Assembly (NCBI GenBank): GCA_049487715.1 | Contig: CP150552.1 | Span: 372,001-436,000 of the forward strand | Direction of reading: 5' to 3' | DNA from: Pycnococcus provasolii | Lineage: Eukaryota > Chlorophyta > Pseudoscourfieldiophyceae > Pseudoscourfieldiales | DNA: 64,000 nucleotides | In this document: positions 28,213-39,788 of the stretch, in pieces | How the letters are laid out: every line of letters begins with the position of its first letter | Position numbering within the stretch: position 1 is the stretch's first letter | Made by a program: the position numbers and the translations under genes | The notes under the pieces: model-generated | Seen by the model: only the letters and a program-made list of their open reading frames with translations | Told to the model about the DNA's origin: nothing | The model's database searches: none

Positions 28213-29430
28213 ATGATGGTGGCGCACTCTTCTGGTCTCCCCCTACCTTTAAGGGGATTGGGGGGCTTGGGCAGAACCACGTACTCAGCGGCTCGTCCTC
28301 GGGGTCTCCATCGTCGTGGACGTTTTCCGTTCAAGTCGTCGTCACCATCATCATCGTCGTCGTCGTCGTCATCGTCGTCATCGTCGTCGTCGTCGTCAAA
28401 CACCGCGCCCGAGCCTGAGTTTGGAAAGGCGGGTGCAGACAGAGACACGTGGGAAGGATACGCAATCACCGCGCGACAGAACTTCACGAGGTGCATGGAA
28501 GCAGATGCAGAGAACATCGACGTCGTCGACGCGGTGCTCCAGCTCGCAGCCGAGGACGACGCCGTGCGCACAAGAGCAACCGTGCCACTGCCCGTGCAGT
28601 CGTACGTGAACCGAGTCGAAAAGCTCGTCAACGAGTGCTCGAAGCAGCTGGAAAGCAAGGAAGACCTGAACAACGAAGAGAGAGTGGCATTCGTCTACGA
28701 CTTCATCATCAACGGGTACAAATACAAGCTGCCCATAGAACAGGAGCTGATTTCGCCGTACCGCACATACTTTCACAACGTGCTCGCGCAAAGGCAGGGT
28801 AACCCCGCGTCGTTAGCCTGCCTGCTGTACGGCGTGCTCGAGCGCATAGAGAAGAAGGGACTGATTTCGTCGTTCGAGGTCGTGCTCGCACAGCGCGGCA
28901 ACTACACGGCGCTTCCCAGCGTCGTCGCGCAGGTGGTTGGAGGTGACGTCGACGTGGCGACGCCAAAGCGAATTGTCGGTGACTGCCTCTACACACTGAA
29001 GCGGTTCTACTGGCCATGGGAGTGGAGCCCGCAGTCGGATTCAGGCTTTTTGCCAGCCGCTGAGGCGCTTGTGGCCGCGCACGGACGCGTGGGTAAGGTT
29101 GGTTCGGTCGTAGGCGTGATGCAGGGCATGGGACGCCCGTTCGGCGATCTCACGTGCGCTCGGATGGCAACCTCAAGGCTGGCAGATTTGGAGGGTGGTC
29201 ACGAGCTTCGCGACCTCGCCGTGCTGCTCGCCCATGACAACGACTCGCGTGGCGCATACGATCTGTGCCAGCGCTACATGGAGAGCGACGCATTTTTGAG
29301 TTTGAGTACGGATGCCGCGTTAGACCGTCCAGCGGCACGCGAGTCTTTGGACGCATTTCAGGCGATGATCACGAAGCTCGAGCGCGATCACCTGGAGGCG
29401 AGCATGGCGGCAGATGCGGAGAGTAAATAA
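28213..29430 (+). CDS. SirB1/transglutaminase-like family protein, plastid-targeted
   Basis: 405 residues from the first ATG (28213). The N-terminal 65 residues are basic and Ser-rich with a run of about 18 serines from a TCATCG/TCGTCG microsatellite, consistent with a transit peptide. The mature part has the SirB1 N-domain pattern: EERVAFVYDFIINGYKY, then NPASLACLLYGVLERIEKKG, corresponding to the family motif in which a conserved loop (GNP-SLA-LY) replaces a catalytic site. C-terminal TPR-like helices follow (LRDLAVLLAHDNDSRGAYDL). Plants carry plastid proteins of this type, of unknown function; bacterial SirB1 is linked to virulence-gene regulation only by name. I infer no enzyme activity. 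Confidence 0.65.
   Translation: MMVAHSSGLPLPLRGLGGLGRTTYSAARPRGLHRRGRFPFKSSSPSSSSSSSSSSSSSSSSSNTAPEPEFGKAGADRDTWEGYAITARQNFTRCMEADAENIDVVDAVLQLAAEDDAVRTRATVPLPVQSYVNRVEKLVNECSKQLESKEDLNNEERVAFVYDFIINGYKYKLPIEQELISPYRTYFHNVLAQRQGNPASLACLLYGVLERIEKKGLISSFEVVLAQRGNYTALPSVVAQVVGGDVDVATPKRIVGDCLYTLKRFYWPWEWSPQSDSGFLPAAEALVAAHGRVGKVGSVVGVMQGMGRPFGDLTCARMATSRLADLEGGHELRDLAVLLAHDNDSRGAYDLCQRYMESDAFLSLSTDAALDRPAARESLDAFQAMITKLERDHLEASMAADAESK
28340..28399. repeat. TCATCG/TCGTCG microsatellite in coding sequence
   Basis: A run of TCATCATCGTCG-type triplets encodes polyserine in the transit-peptide region of the SirB1-like protein. Confidence 0.75.
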
Positions 29431-29797
29431 TAACTATCACATATTTTCCGCTTGTTCATCGTGTTGCACGCCACTTCACCGCCGTCCGTCGCCATCGGGC
29501 GAAACTCCAGGACTCCGAATGGAGCGGACGGCTCGCCTGAAGTGTTAGCGAAGATGTTGGGATGAGCCAACCAACACCATGGGTTAGGGACGATGTGTCA
29601 CGTGACTGTGCGTAACTCCGCCACGCAACGGGTCCCTCCAAAACCTCCAAGAATCAAAGGGAGGCGGGTGGGACCAGAAAACCAAGCCCACGACGGATCC
29701 CCACCGCGCTCCCTTTTTGCTCTTTTCCCTCTCCTGCTATTATCCACATTCGCCATTCGCACGTGTCCCCCCATATTTATCATTGTCCTATCATAAT
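29431..29797. other. Intergenic region
   Basis: Space between the SirB1-like gene and the frame-A N-terminus (29799) of the next gene. Nothing recognised. Confidence 0.4.
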
Positions 29798-29798
29798 A

Positions 29799-32700
29799 AT
29801 GCTATCACGGATGTGGTTGCAACAGCAGCCTCACAGTCGTCCGCCGCCTTCGTCTTTGTCGCACAGTGGCAGGCGACCGCAAAGGTTCGGTTTAGCCCGT
29901 CCTTCCCCTCTACTACTACCACTACGTCAGCGACGAATAGTACTCGTAGTTGCCTGTACAAGTTCTGCGCTGGGGTCCCACAAAGACACAGACGACAATG
30001 GACAGCCGCCGCCACCGCCACCGAAATTGGAAGAAGTGGAGTTGCCGACGCAAGAGAAGTCGGAATCCGACGACCACCGCCACGACTACCACCACATCCT
30101 CCTCCACGTCGTCATCACCACAAAAAACTATCACAAAAAAGAAAGTCGTCAAGAAGAAGAAGCCTGTTCCCACGCGTCAGGAGTACACGGATACCAACGT
30201 GGCACAGCTCGACCGCCTGCTGCGAGAATACAAACGAAACCGCAATAACAGAACGACGGGAACTGCCGTGGCTGAGCTCGTCGCCAACATCGCCACGGAG
30301 CTAACGAACGAAAACCTCACGGAACGCGATAATCTGAAAAATATGGCGAACGAGCTTGCCACCTTCTTGCGCAGAAACGCCAAAGAAGTGCCAAGCAGCA
30401 ACTGGGCGGCGTGCGCACAGGCTATGGCGCGCACATTCCCTCGCGAGCGTGCGAGCCGCACGTGCCTTATCACGCGTAGGATGTTCAAGGGAATTCGACG
30501 GTACAGCGACGTTCCTCACCTACGTGCTTACGTGAGCGACGTGGGCGAGCGGCACGCAGCCGTGATAATGGCGTACGCAGAAGCCGGCGACCTTGTCGGT
30601 TCCACTGGGTACTACATGCTGCTTCGCCGACGCGACGATCGAAGACGTGGAAGTTCGGTGGAAAGCACGAATGTGATGCTGCCCGATCCAGCCTGCACGC
30701 TTGAAGTGTGCACTTCGTACATGCTCGCCATGTCAACGTGCCAACGCCCTAGACAGGCAAGCGCAGCCTTTGACGTCGCCAGCGCGATTACAGCGCATAA
30801 GTCCGAGGATCTTTGGCTACGTCGGTGGCACCAACTGCCGCGCCGTTCCAAGGCGCAGGCGCTCAGGTCCATGCCTAAAGATCTTGGTGGTGTTGGTGCG
30901 GTCGACGTCGATGCCGTGTGGGATGCGCTGGGCATCGGCACCTCCAGCTATGATGCGGCCCTTGATGCGACGAGCAGATATCGGGCGTACTTTTTCGACT
31001 GCAAGGCTATTCACACGCGCTTCGAGCGAGCGATTGATGCCGGAGGATCAGACGCGAAAAAGCTGTGCCGCAAAGCGTACCACTTCCGTGGCAGCGCATG
31101 CTACGTGCTGGCGTGCTGCCGCACCGGGCGACCGTCCAGCGGCCACGTGGCCCTTCGAAGCATGATTGCGCGAGCGTTCGACTCCGGCTGGAAATTGCCA
31201 CAGCGTCACAGGGACTCCACAATTCGTCGCAAGGAGTCGAAGCTGCTATCCTACGCCGTCGTCGTGGCACTGCACGTGGAAATTCTTCGAGCATGCTCCG
31301 CAAAACCACTCATCGAATTTCGCGGTGACCATAGGCGCGCTGTTATGCTCTTCGAGCGCACATGGGACGACCTTGCGAAGCACGTCAGCGCCACGGCGGA
31401 CAAAAATGCGTCAGCTCGTCAGGCGCAACGATCGCGTGATGCACCCGCGCTCCCGATCGACGCGTACGTTGCACGCATAGACTTCTACGGCAGGCGCTTG
31501 CGCAACTTGCCGCTCGCTCTGCGAACGGTCGTGGACCTCGTACCATCGGCGTCGACGACGCTGCTACGCGACATAGATGTTCCGCCGACAACGCCGGATC
31601 GCAGGAAGATGGAGCGCATGCCAGCGCCGAACGACCGAGTCTTTGCGGCCATCTACCGAGCAATAGCTGCGGAAGCTAGTGGCACCAAGGCACATGACAA
31701 TGCCGCGCGTGAACAGCTTCGAACATTGCGCGATCGACTACGTGCGGTGCAAAGCGCCGTGGCCAACGTGCCGCCTAGCGTGCACACTCTCGATGCTCTC
31801 GTGGCATGCGCACGCGAACTTGATGTCGGCATACGCTCTGGCGATGCGTCCACAGCCTGGCGCGCTTTCGACAGGGAGTGGAGCATCGTCAGCGCGTCCA
31901 TCACCGGCGGTCTACCTTCATCGACCTGCCTTGCTCTTGCGAGCGTGGCAGCACGAGCGGGTGACAGTTATCACGCAGATCTCGTGTGGATGGACGCGGC
32001 GCGCGCGCATGGTGCTCGCAACAGCAAGGCGGAGGACAGCTCGCAGGGCGCGTTGAATATCGTGCGATTTGACAAGGACATGAAGACAATCGCATTCTAC
32101 ACTCAAATGCTCATTGCATACGGTCGCGACGAACGTGGCGAAGACGTTCGCACCCTCTACCGCGACGTATTCGACGTGTTTCGCGATGCGAACGCGCGCT
32201 TTCTGCTTGATGCTCTCAACGAACAAGGCGTGGGTGTTATGTGCGAATCGCGGGACGATGCTGCCTCAGGCCGCACAGATACCTTCGACGACGCTGTGCA
32301 CGAGGATGGCGTTGACCGCCGCGTTTGGTCGAATGCGTACGCCTCTTACCACGATCTCGATTCTAAGGATGGTAACATCGACGATGCCAGCGGCGGCGGA
32401 GACAGCGGCAGCTTTCGCTACGACAGCTTCGACGACGACGATGAGATTGACGTCGACGTCGACGCGAGCTATGACTCTGACTCATGGAGCGAGAGAAGTC
32501 GTAACTTCTACGAAATGGAAATGGAGGACGATGGCAGTGAATTCAAGAAGCCGGAGCCTCCGCGAAGGCCAAGGACGCCTAGATTTGCGTCAGCGCCACG
32601 ACGACAGCTGGCCATCGTGTCGATTGCGCTCCTGCATGCCTATGCGGATGCCCTGGCGAGCACCACTGGTGCGTACGGCGAGGCGGCGGCGGTGCACGCG

Positions 32701-33225
32701 GCGGTGCTTTATGCGGTTGGAAGTACTCGTGCATCGGAAGATTCAACAACCATTGCGCCCAGGCTTTCTTCGGGTGCGCACCGTGGTTTCGGTGTGCGCA
32801 CGCTTCCACGAGACACGTACGAGTCGCGCTGGCAACGCTTCGCTGCTCGCTGGGCGCGCTACTACCTGTTCGAGGATGGAGATGTCGAGACAGGGGAGCG
32901 TCGCAACGCCTCCGCCACCCTGAATCTCGAGCGCCTTCCCCTTCCCATGTGCGGCGACGTCGTGCTGATTGCACTAAAGCTTCTGCGCGAGCACTACCAG
33001 GCTATGGAACACGACGGCGCGGGCGAAGTGACATCACTATCGATTTCTTGCCGTGCCTCGTCCGCCGCGACTCGCGTGGAGGCGATTCTATCCTCGCTCG
33101 GTGTTGCGAGCACGGTACGCGTGCTTCGTTTCGAGTCGTCTAAGACGCACTTGGTTGAGGTGCTTGAGTCTCACGTGATGTCATGGGCGCGTCGTGGTCC
33201 ACGTGCATCGCAGCAGCCGCGGTAG
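29799..33225 (+). CDS. PPR-like organelle protein; N-terminus in a different frame from the body
   Basis: The main frame runs from the ATG at 29998 to 33225 (1,075 residues). It contains helical pairs that look like pentatricopeptide repeats (HAAVIMAYAEAGDLVGSTG, FYTQMLIAYGRDERGEDVRT, CTSYMLAMSTCQRPRQASA) and a C-terminal segment (CGDVVLIALKLLREHYQAME, then SSLGVASTVRVLRFES) of possible Smr-like fold. PPR proteins bind organelle RNA. Upstream, the -1 frame is open from an ATG at 29799 to 30248 and gives an ideal transit peptide (MLSRMWLQQQPHSRPPPSSL, then SGRRPQRFGLARPSPLLL) passing into KLEEVELPTQEKSES. A short unrecognised intron with length 1 mod 3, or a one-base sequence difference, in the overlap 29950-30246 would join them. 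Treat the first 200 bp as uncertain; PPR identity is moderate. Confidence 0.5.
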
Positions 33226-33374
33226 AGTGGCACTTAAATAAAGTCGAATCGTTTTGTTTTCGTTGTAACCTAAGTTAAAACTGTAGTGGCAAGACTATCA
33301 TTACACATCTTACAAGTCAACGCGACTGTAGTCACGTGCGCGAATGAACGAGCGAACGAGCGAACGAGCGAGCT

Positions 33375-33587
33375 TTAGTCTAAGTTTTTGAGGATTTCTT
33401 GAGGATTAACTGCGCCTGCGTGTAAGTCAATGGATGGTGTCATTTGTATGAACGTTTGGGCCCCTGCCCCTGCGCGCATGCACGGCGGCGAGTGGCAGTA
33501 GAGGCAGTTGTCGTTTCTATTCTTCTTGCGTGCTCCACAGCTCCAGCAGGTAAGCGAAGGCGGGCCTATGAAGCACAGCTCGCACAT
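33375..33587 (-). CDS. Small Cys-rich (zinc-ribbon-like) protein candidate
   Basis: 70 residues from the ATG at 33587, the first ATG in a frame that opens at 33833. It carries Cys pairs in regular order: CELC, CWSC, CLYC and a fourth Cys after SPP, within about 40 residues (LTCWSCGARKKNRNDNC), a layout that could coordinate one or two zinc ions. The tail is QEILKNLD. I know no family with this exact spacing. The frame upstream of the ATG is also fairly coding-like, so an upstream exon is possible. It sits divergently from the next gene (start 34003). Confidence 0.4.
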   Translation of the reverse strand: MCELCFIGPPSLTCWSCGARKKNRNDNCLYCHSPPCMRAGAGAQTFIQMTPSIDLHAGAVNPQEILKNLD

Positions 33588-34002
33588 GGTATGGTATGAT
33601 ACACCAGGTTGAAGTGAAGCTAGCACAACGAGGAGTGACGGCTGGACCAGCGACGCGGTGTCGAGCGCGTTGGCGAGTGGGTGGCTGTGCCGGCGAGCAC
33701 AGGATGATGGGGTCTTAAGAGCACTCAGTGAGTAGGGCGGCGACAACGTCAGAAAATTTGTCAGGTGTCTTCTTGGGGATGCGTCTTTGCACTGTAAAGC
33801 GGTGACGGAGAGTTCGGGGGTTGCACTTTGCAATTACATTCGGGGTTTGAACATTGCACCCAAGCTTGCCCTGCTTCGTCCCTGCTTCGTTCTTCCCGCC
33901 CGTCTAAAGTTCTGTCATTTTCCCCTCACCAACAAAGAAACCAACCTCGTGCTGGATTTCTATGGCTTCTCAACAACTTGACTTCCTTTTCTCCCATTTT
34001 TG
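33588..34002. other. Divergent intergenic region
   Basis: Space between the Cys-rich candidate and the beta-propeller-like gene; possibly 5' coding or UTR of the former. No repeat. Confidence 0.4.
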
Positions 34003-36363
34003 ATGTTAAACCCGTCGTGCTCTGAGGTATCTCCGTCGCGCTCTCTGGTGCTCGCGGCGTCGTCGCGATACGAGTGGGCGTCTTTATTTCGCGATGTATT
34101 TGACACTGCTCTTGATCTGAGTGCGGCCACGCAAGCATACGATGCCCTCGCTTTAAAACTCGCTCAAAAACGTGATGCATTTCGCTTGGCGCGACGCAGG
34201 TCCCTGCTGGAGTCAATCACAACAACACACCCCAGCGAACAACGAACTTCTCTCTCAGACGACATGGTCGTCGACAACGTCCAGCACCGTCTTACAGCGC
34301 AAGATACACGAACGCCGCAGCGTGCGGAACGACCGCCAGATGAAGACGACGAGGTGCTCGCGGTTGTTCCAGACACACCGACGGACGACATTGAAGACTC
34401 CCCATCCTTACCAAATGTGCGGGCGAGAGGAGGGGGCATGTGGACGAGCTGGGCGGCGTCGCACGAGGTGCGCGTCGCCGACGACAGCCAGGCGCTGGAA
34501 GCAGCCTTGGAAAGCCAGTTTCGACGTGTGGATTTGCCACCACCGCCGCGAGCTACGGCGCCACCGCAGCAGCGCCGTCTCTCAACCATCGCAGAATCGC
34601 CAAGCATACCGTCGTCGTCGCCAATGCCATCGCTGCCACCACCGCCAGACGCTGCGGAGGATGACATCGTCGTGCTGTCACCAAACTCGACGGACAACGT
34701 GCCTCTGCCGCCGCTCGCACGCCTGTCAGAAATCACAACGCCAGGTGCTCATGGATGCCGAGCACCCTCGTCAATCTGCGAGCCAGAGAGCCACGTGAGA
34801 ATGTCGTCGGCAGGTGAGCAAGCGCCCGCGATGCCTTTGCAAGCACCAGCTCAGCAAACACCGCCAGCATCATCACCACCACCACCACCACCACCATCCG
34901 ACACATATCCATCCATTTCAAATCTATCGGGCGTAAAACCGAGCGCGCGATTCGATGCATCCGCACGCGTTTTGAGCCTTGCATGCTTCGCGACGCCTGA
35001 TGGAACGGGACTCGCCCTAGTCGTTCGCAAGGGTGACGGCAGTGTAGGCGATGCGCACGAGCTACGCATTTATCATGTGCCCCGCGGCGGGTCAGCTGGA
35101 GACCAAACGTGTTGTGCGCTGCCATACAAGCTTGCGCACTCGGAAGGCACTGTGCACAATGGGCTGAGCGTGATTTTCCAGAACGCGGAGCGTGGAAGAT
35201 GGCCACACTTGGCGGTCCTCGGCGCGCCCTCAGAGTCATCACCCGCAAACGATAGCACAAGCAGCGGCGTTTGGCGCATGCGCACTGGCGGGGTTCGTGC
35301 TCGAGGTGCCGCGGCATGCTTCGTGGTGTCCTTAGAAAACGCTGTGCTGGGTAAGCTGCCGACGGTGGAGAGCGTCATGTACGTTCCTGCGAGTGGCGAT
35401 GCATCGGCACGTGCCACGGGCGGCGCCGCGCAGGCAACGCTTCGCAACAACTTCTTCAGCGCAGCTGGATCCTCGCGAGCCCTAGCGCCGTGGGCGCCGC
35501 GCATGCGATGCGTACTGAGCGTCGCCTCGCCCGCGGGATTCCGCGGTTGTGTGCTCATTGGAAATTCAGTCGGCGATGTCCTTCGCTGGGACGAGTCATC
35601 GCCATCGCCATCAGCCACCGCATCGTTCGACGTTGCATCCACGCAGTTGCCAAGGGCAAAATCACTTGGCACGTCGAGCGGCGGTCTTGACTTACGCAGC
35701 CTCTCTGTGGTGCCTCGCGCTGGCACACAGGGCGACACATCTTCGTCTTGCCTGCTACTTGGTTCGAGCGAGGTTTCTGGCGTGTGCTGCTGGCGCATTT
35801 ATTTCGGGCGGCAAGGAGCGCGATGTTCGGACGAATTCCTCTGGACTGCTGGGGCGGCGTACCACACGCTTCGGTGCGTGCAGCCTCTGGCCGCAGCGTG
35901 GGGGTCCCACCACGCGAATATGCGACTCGCCTTCGTGGCAAGCTTTGCCCCGTCGAACATGCGTGCGAGCAGCCAGCGTGGCATTCCGCTGGCCGCAGGC
36001 TTAGGCGTTGCGGATGCCAGATCGAAGACGATTCGCGCGGCTGACCTGACTGGTTCGCCGGCATCCTGCCGCGTGCTTCGCTTGACGAGTGTGGGCAACC
36101 ACGCTCTCATGGCAAGTCTTGAGCCGTGGAAGTCAGGCGACGAGAGGGCGGCGGCACACGTCGCGTTTCGCAGAGGCGGAACCGGCGCGGTGACGCAACA
36201 CTTGGCAGTGCCTGCAACGAGCCACGAAACGAATGACTACGGTGGTGAGGCGTGCCTGAGTGCTTGCGTAGACGAGAAGAACCGTGTGCACTGCGCAGTG
36301 TGTCGCAGCGACGGCCTTGTTTACCTCTACGGAGAGGTTGCGCAGAAGCACGACAACTTGTAA
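34003..36363 (+). CDS. Hypothetical protein with coiled-coil N-terminus and beta-propeller-like C-terminus
   Basis: 786 residues. Residues about 25-65 form a helix that could be coiled coil (ALDLSAATQAYDALALKLAQ, KRDAFRLARRRSLLE). Then comes a disordered Ser/Pro-rich region with acidic patches and short motifs (DIEDSPSLPN; DDIVVLSPNSTDNVPLPPL). From about residue 320 the sequence becomes beta-rich with spaced Gly and hydrophobic strands (ARVLSLACFATPDGTGLALV, RGCVLIGNSVGDVLRWDES, DLRSLSVV, VGNHALMASLEPW, CAVCRSDGLVYLYGE), resembling WD40 blades with degenerate repeats. The layout of helix, disordered region and C-terminal propeller is like recombination scaffolds such as PALB2, but I see no direct sequence match and do not claim it. 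Confidence 0.55.
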   Translation: MLNPSCSEVSPSRSLVLAASSRYEWASLFRDVFDTALDLSAATQAYDALALKLAQKRDAFRLARRRSLLESITTTHPSEQRTSLSDDMVVDNVQHRLTAQDTRTPQRAERPPDEDDEVLAVVPDTPTDDIEDSPSLPNVRARGGGMWTSWAASHEVRVADDSQALEAALESQFRRVDLPPPPRATAPPQQRRLSTIAESPSIPSSSPMPSLPPPPDAAEDDIVVLSPNSTDNVPLPPLARLSEITTPGAHGCRAPSSICEPESHVRMSSAGEQAPAMPLQAPAQQTPPASSPPPPPPPSDTYPSISNLSGVKPSARFDASARVLSLACFATPDGTGLALVVRKGDGSVGDAHELRIYHVPRGGSAGDQTCCALPYKLAHSEGTVHNGLSVIFQNAERGRWPHLAVLGAPSESSPANDSTSSGVWRMRTGGVRARGAAACFVVSLENAVLGKLPTVESVMYVPASGDASARATGGAAQATLRNNFFSAAGSSRALAPWAPRMRCVLSVASPAGFRGCVLIGNSVGDVLRWDESSPSPSATASFDVASTQLPRAKSLGTSSGGLDLRSLSVVPRAGTQGDTSSSCLLLGSSEVSGVCCWRIYFGRQGARCSDEFLWTAGAAYHTLRCVQPLAAAWGSHHANMRLAFVASFAPSNMRASSQRGIPLAAGLGVADARSKTIRAADLTGSPASCRVLRLTSVGNHALMASLEPWKSGDERAAAHVAFRRGGTGAVTQHLAVPATSHETNDYGGEACLSACVDEKNRVHCAVCRSDGLVYLYGEVAQKHDNL

Positions 36364-36457
36364 TAGTGTGTGATACTGTAGTGTCGACTTTCAAACCAAA
36401 TCGAGATTATAATCCTTTCTTATTTGTTTTTATTACACGCAGCAAACAGGTAGACGT

Positions 36458-37092
36458 TTACTTGGTAAGCTCTTCCCACGTGTCGAATCGTCCAGGATAT
36501 CCCATCGGAACGTCAATTATGTTGACAACCCCAGCTTGCGGCTTCACTCCGTACTTTTTCTGCCACGGTGTGTCGAGTCGCCACGAGCCCCACGTCGTGA
36601 GAGGTTGCTGAATCTGTTCGTGACTGTGTATTAGATTTAGGTTGTGAGAGTGCGGTGTGGATGTTAGCGTTTTTTTTTTTCAATAGGAAAGAGAGAACGC
36701 AGAGATTGTTGTGCACGTCGCCATGGTCCCATACGTTTTTCGCGCCGCGCCTAACTACTGCATATATGCCACTCCGACGACGTATTTGCGAGCCCTTAAG
36801 TGAACCTTACGTGCACCTCAAAGTGGACCTTCCCTTTCTCTTTTCTCTCTTCTCTGTTCCTAATAACTACGGGTACCACCTAAGAAAATATATATAAAAA
36901 AAAACATCCCAAACCCAAACCCAAACCAAACCAGGCCAAATCAATCACCAGCAAAAAGCAACATAGCACATACATTTCCTTTCCTTTCGCCTGTAGTCGC
37001 TTGGTTCGTTCGACGAAGTCTTTGTCCGCGACGTCGTGCGAGACGAACTGGCGGCTTATGGTCTCGCGCAGAAACTCAACGATGAAGCTCAT
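36458..37092 (-). CDS. Small spliced protein, possibly related to plant complex I subunit P1
   Basis: Found by splicing. Exon 1 is 37092-36974 (MSFIVEFLRETISRQF through AKGKE, then a split Met codon), followed by donor GTATGT. A middle exon, 36750-36699, joins in frame (RGAKNVWDHGDVHNNLC). Exon 3 is 36607-36458 (QPLTTWGSWRLDTPWQKKYG through GRFDTWEELTK, stop). The total is 106 residues. A two-exon model (37092-36970 plus exon 3, donor GTGCTA) is also in frame and gives 90 residues. In that version KEMYQPLTTWGSWRLD recalls, from memory, the KEMW...PYGFW region of the about 98-residue plant mitochondrial complex I subunit P1, whose N-terminus is also MGFIxEF-like. Exon 3 is strongly coding-like, so a gene exists; exon structure and identity are tentative. 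Confidence 0.5.
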
Positions 37093-37362
37093 GACGAACG
37101 GCGAGAAGAATGAAACCCTCGAGAGGAGAGAGGAGACCACTGAGGGCCGCACCGCCTGGCACCGCACCCGGGGGGCAGCCGGGGAAGAAAAGAGGGAGAG
37201 AAAGAGACCAAGAGAAAGAGACAGAGACGGCTTTATCCCACGCTGTTTTTAATCGGGGTTCGGGGTTCGGGGTTCGGGTTCTGGATAGTGCTTGGCGTGG
37301 GCGGTGGGTTCTGGAGGCGCTGTCACCCCACTCACCCTTGTTTTTTCCTTTTTGGATTCGTC
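37093..37362. other. Divergent promoter region with GGGGTTC repeat
   Basis: Contains GGGGTTC x4 at 37253-37283, just upstream of the methyltransferase gene, and a GC palindrome at 37165-37186. Confidence 0.5.
37253..37283 (+). repeat. GGGGTTC tandem repeat
   Basis: Four head-to-tail units of GGGGTTC (first is CGGGGTT), a telomere-like G/T repeat 80-110 bp upstream of the methyltransferase ATG. Confidence 0.6.
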
Positions 37363-38430
37363 ATGCTCGTTGCGCGTGCAGGTGCGACGCCCTCAGCGTT
37401 AAAAGGCGGCGCTTTTCGTCACGCGCGAAATGTCACACCAAGCGCACTGACGTCGTCGCAACAAGCTCGGGCTGACTCAAATGCGATCGACTTCAGTGAC
37501 GCCACATGGCACCCTTGGAACATTCAAGCTACATTAACGGAGCGTTCCAGAAACCCCGACGTGTCGCCGTGGACGGTTCCAAGACAGCTCGTAACACGAG
37601 GACGGCCGAACGACAGGAGAAGAAGGAGCAGTCGAGGTCCCCTCACGTCGCGAGATCGTGCGATGTTCGCGTCACAAACCATGCACGACGCTGTGGCGCG
37701 CTCGTTGATTGAGCTCGAGTGCGTGCCACGCAAGGAGTTCCACGAGTCGTGGTCGGTGGTCAGCCGTGCGCTCGACGCGTCATGCCCGAGTTCCATTTTG
37801 AACGGAAGATGTGCCGTGGACGTGTGCGGTGGACACGGCCTCGTTGGCCAGCTCGCCGTTCTCTTGGGCGGTGCACGGAGCGCTCTCTGCGTGGACGTGA
37901 GGGTCCCAAAGTACGGTCAAATGATTCACGCACACCTCGCGAACGATTTCCCACAGCTTGCAGGACGTGTTCGCTTGCACGGGGAGAAGCTTGAGACGTT
38001 ATCAAGTCACCCGCACGCCGTCCTATTCGGTGTGCACGCTTGCGGGCCCTTGACAGACCTAATCATCGACCTTGCTTTATCGTGGCGCGCCCCTGTCGTG
38101 TTGGTTCCTTGCTGCCACGACAAGAGGCAGTGCGACGGCGGCAACTTGGTGAACACGCTAGGTGGTCCTCTCGCTGTTGACGTCACGCGCGTCCGGCGAC
38201 TGCTCGACGCTCACTACGGCGTGCAGTTGAGTGAGCTGGACAGCGACATAACCGCACAGAACCGCGTCATCGTCGCCTGGCCTCGCGAACATGACAACGC
38301 TCGACAGGCACAGGAGGATCAGACAGAAAGTGCTTCAGACGCCGTCAAGGATGAAGATCAAGGTTGCGTGGGCGCTGCGTTGAAAAACGCACCCTCAAGG
38401 TTGCCTGCTTTGTCTTGGAGCCGACTTTGA
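37363..38430 (+). CDS. Class I SAM-dependent methyltransferase, organelle-targeted
   Basis: 355 residues from the ATG at 37363. The first 45 residues look like a targeting peptide (MLVARAGATPSALKGGAFR). SAM-binding motif I is AVDVCGGHGLVGQLAVLLGG, motif II is ALCVDVRVPKYG, and the catalytic-type block is LFGVHACGPLTDLIIDLAL followed by VVLVPCCHDKRQC. The HACGxLTD...PCCH pattern is shared by the METTL25/TRM13-like methyltransferase group (Methyltransf_32-like), whose members modify RNA or proteins. The substrate cannot be assigned. The C-terminus after NRVIVAWPRE is acidic and disordered. Confidence 0.65.
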   Translation: MLVARAGATPSALKGGAFRHARNVTPSALTSSQQARADSNAIDFSDATWHPWNIQATLTERSRNPDVSPWTVPRQLVTRGRPNDRRRRSSRGPLTSRDRAMFASQTMHDAVARSLIELECVPRKEFHESWSVVSRALDASCPSSILNGRCAVDVCGGHGLVGQLAVLLGGARSALCVDVRVPKYGQMIHAHLANDFPQLAGRVRLHGEKLETLSSHPHAVLFGVHACGPLTDLIIDLALSWRAPVVLVPCCHDKRQCDGGNLVNTLGGPLAVDVTRVRRLLDAHYGVQLSELDSDITAQNRVIVAWPREHDNARQAQEDQTESASDAVKDEDQGCVGAALKNAPSRLPALSWSRL

Positions 38431-38472
38431 AGGCAGTTGTACAAATACCTCACCCGTCCGCCATGACATCGT

Positions 38473-38518
38473 GTAAACCCCTAACACCAACCCCTAATCC
38501 CTAATCCTAACCCCGAAC
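38473..38518 (+). promoter_or_regulatory. Telomere-like tract upstream of PCNA
   Basis: ACCCCTAACACC, ACCCCTAATCCCTAATCC and TAACCCCG in sense orientation, 185-230 bp before the PCNA ATG. In plants the PCNA promoter is a known telo-box carrier, which makes this instance more credible than most. Confidence 0.45.
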
Positions 38519-38584
38519 GAAAAAGGTCCTGTCCTTTCGAGTTGAATTTTTTCTTCTGTTTTCGCGCCCCAAATAAAGGTTTAA

Positions 38585-39648
<1,064 letters not shown>

Positions 39649-39688
39649 GGCTTATGTAGCGGGATGCCTCAGATACATACCTAAGATA

Positions 39689-39757
39689 ACTCATTCAGTA
39701 ATTGAACTTGAGTCACTTTGTCCAACGTGCGTCCGTCCACACCATTCGCATTTTCGC
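39689..39757. repeat. Dispersed 3'-end element, copy 2
   Basis: The partner of 20126-20193, here 40 bp past the PCNA stop codon; same order of CTCATTCAG, GTCCAAC, GTCCGT and CACACCATTC blocks. Confidence 0.55.
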
Positions 39758-39788
39758 CATTCTATGAGCAAAAGCATTCGTTGAACTA

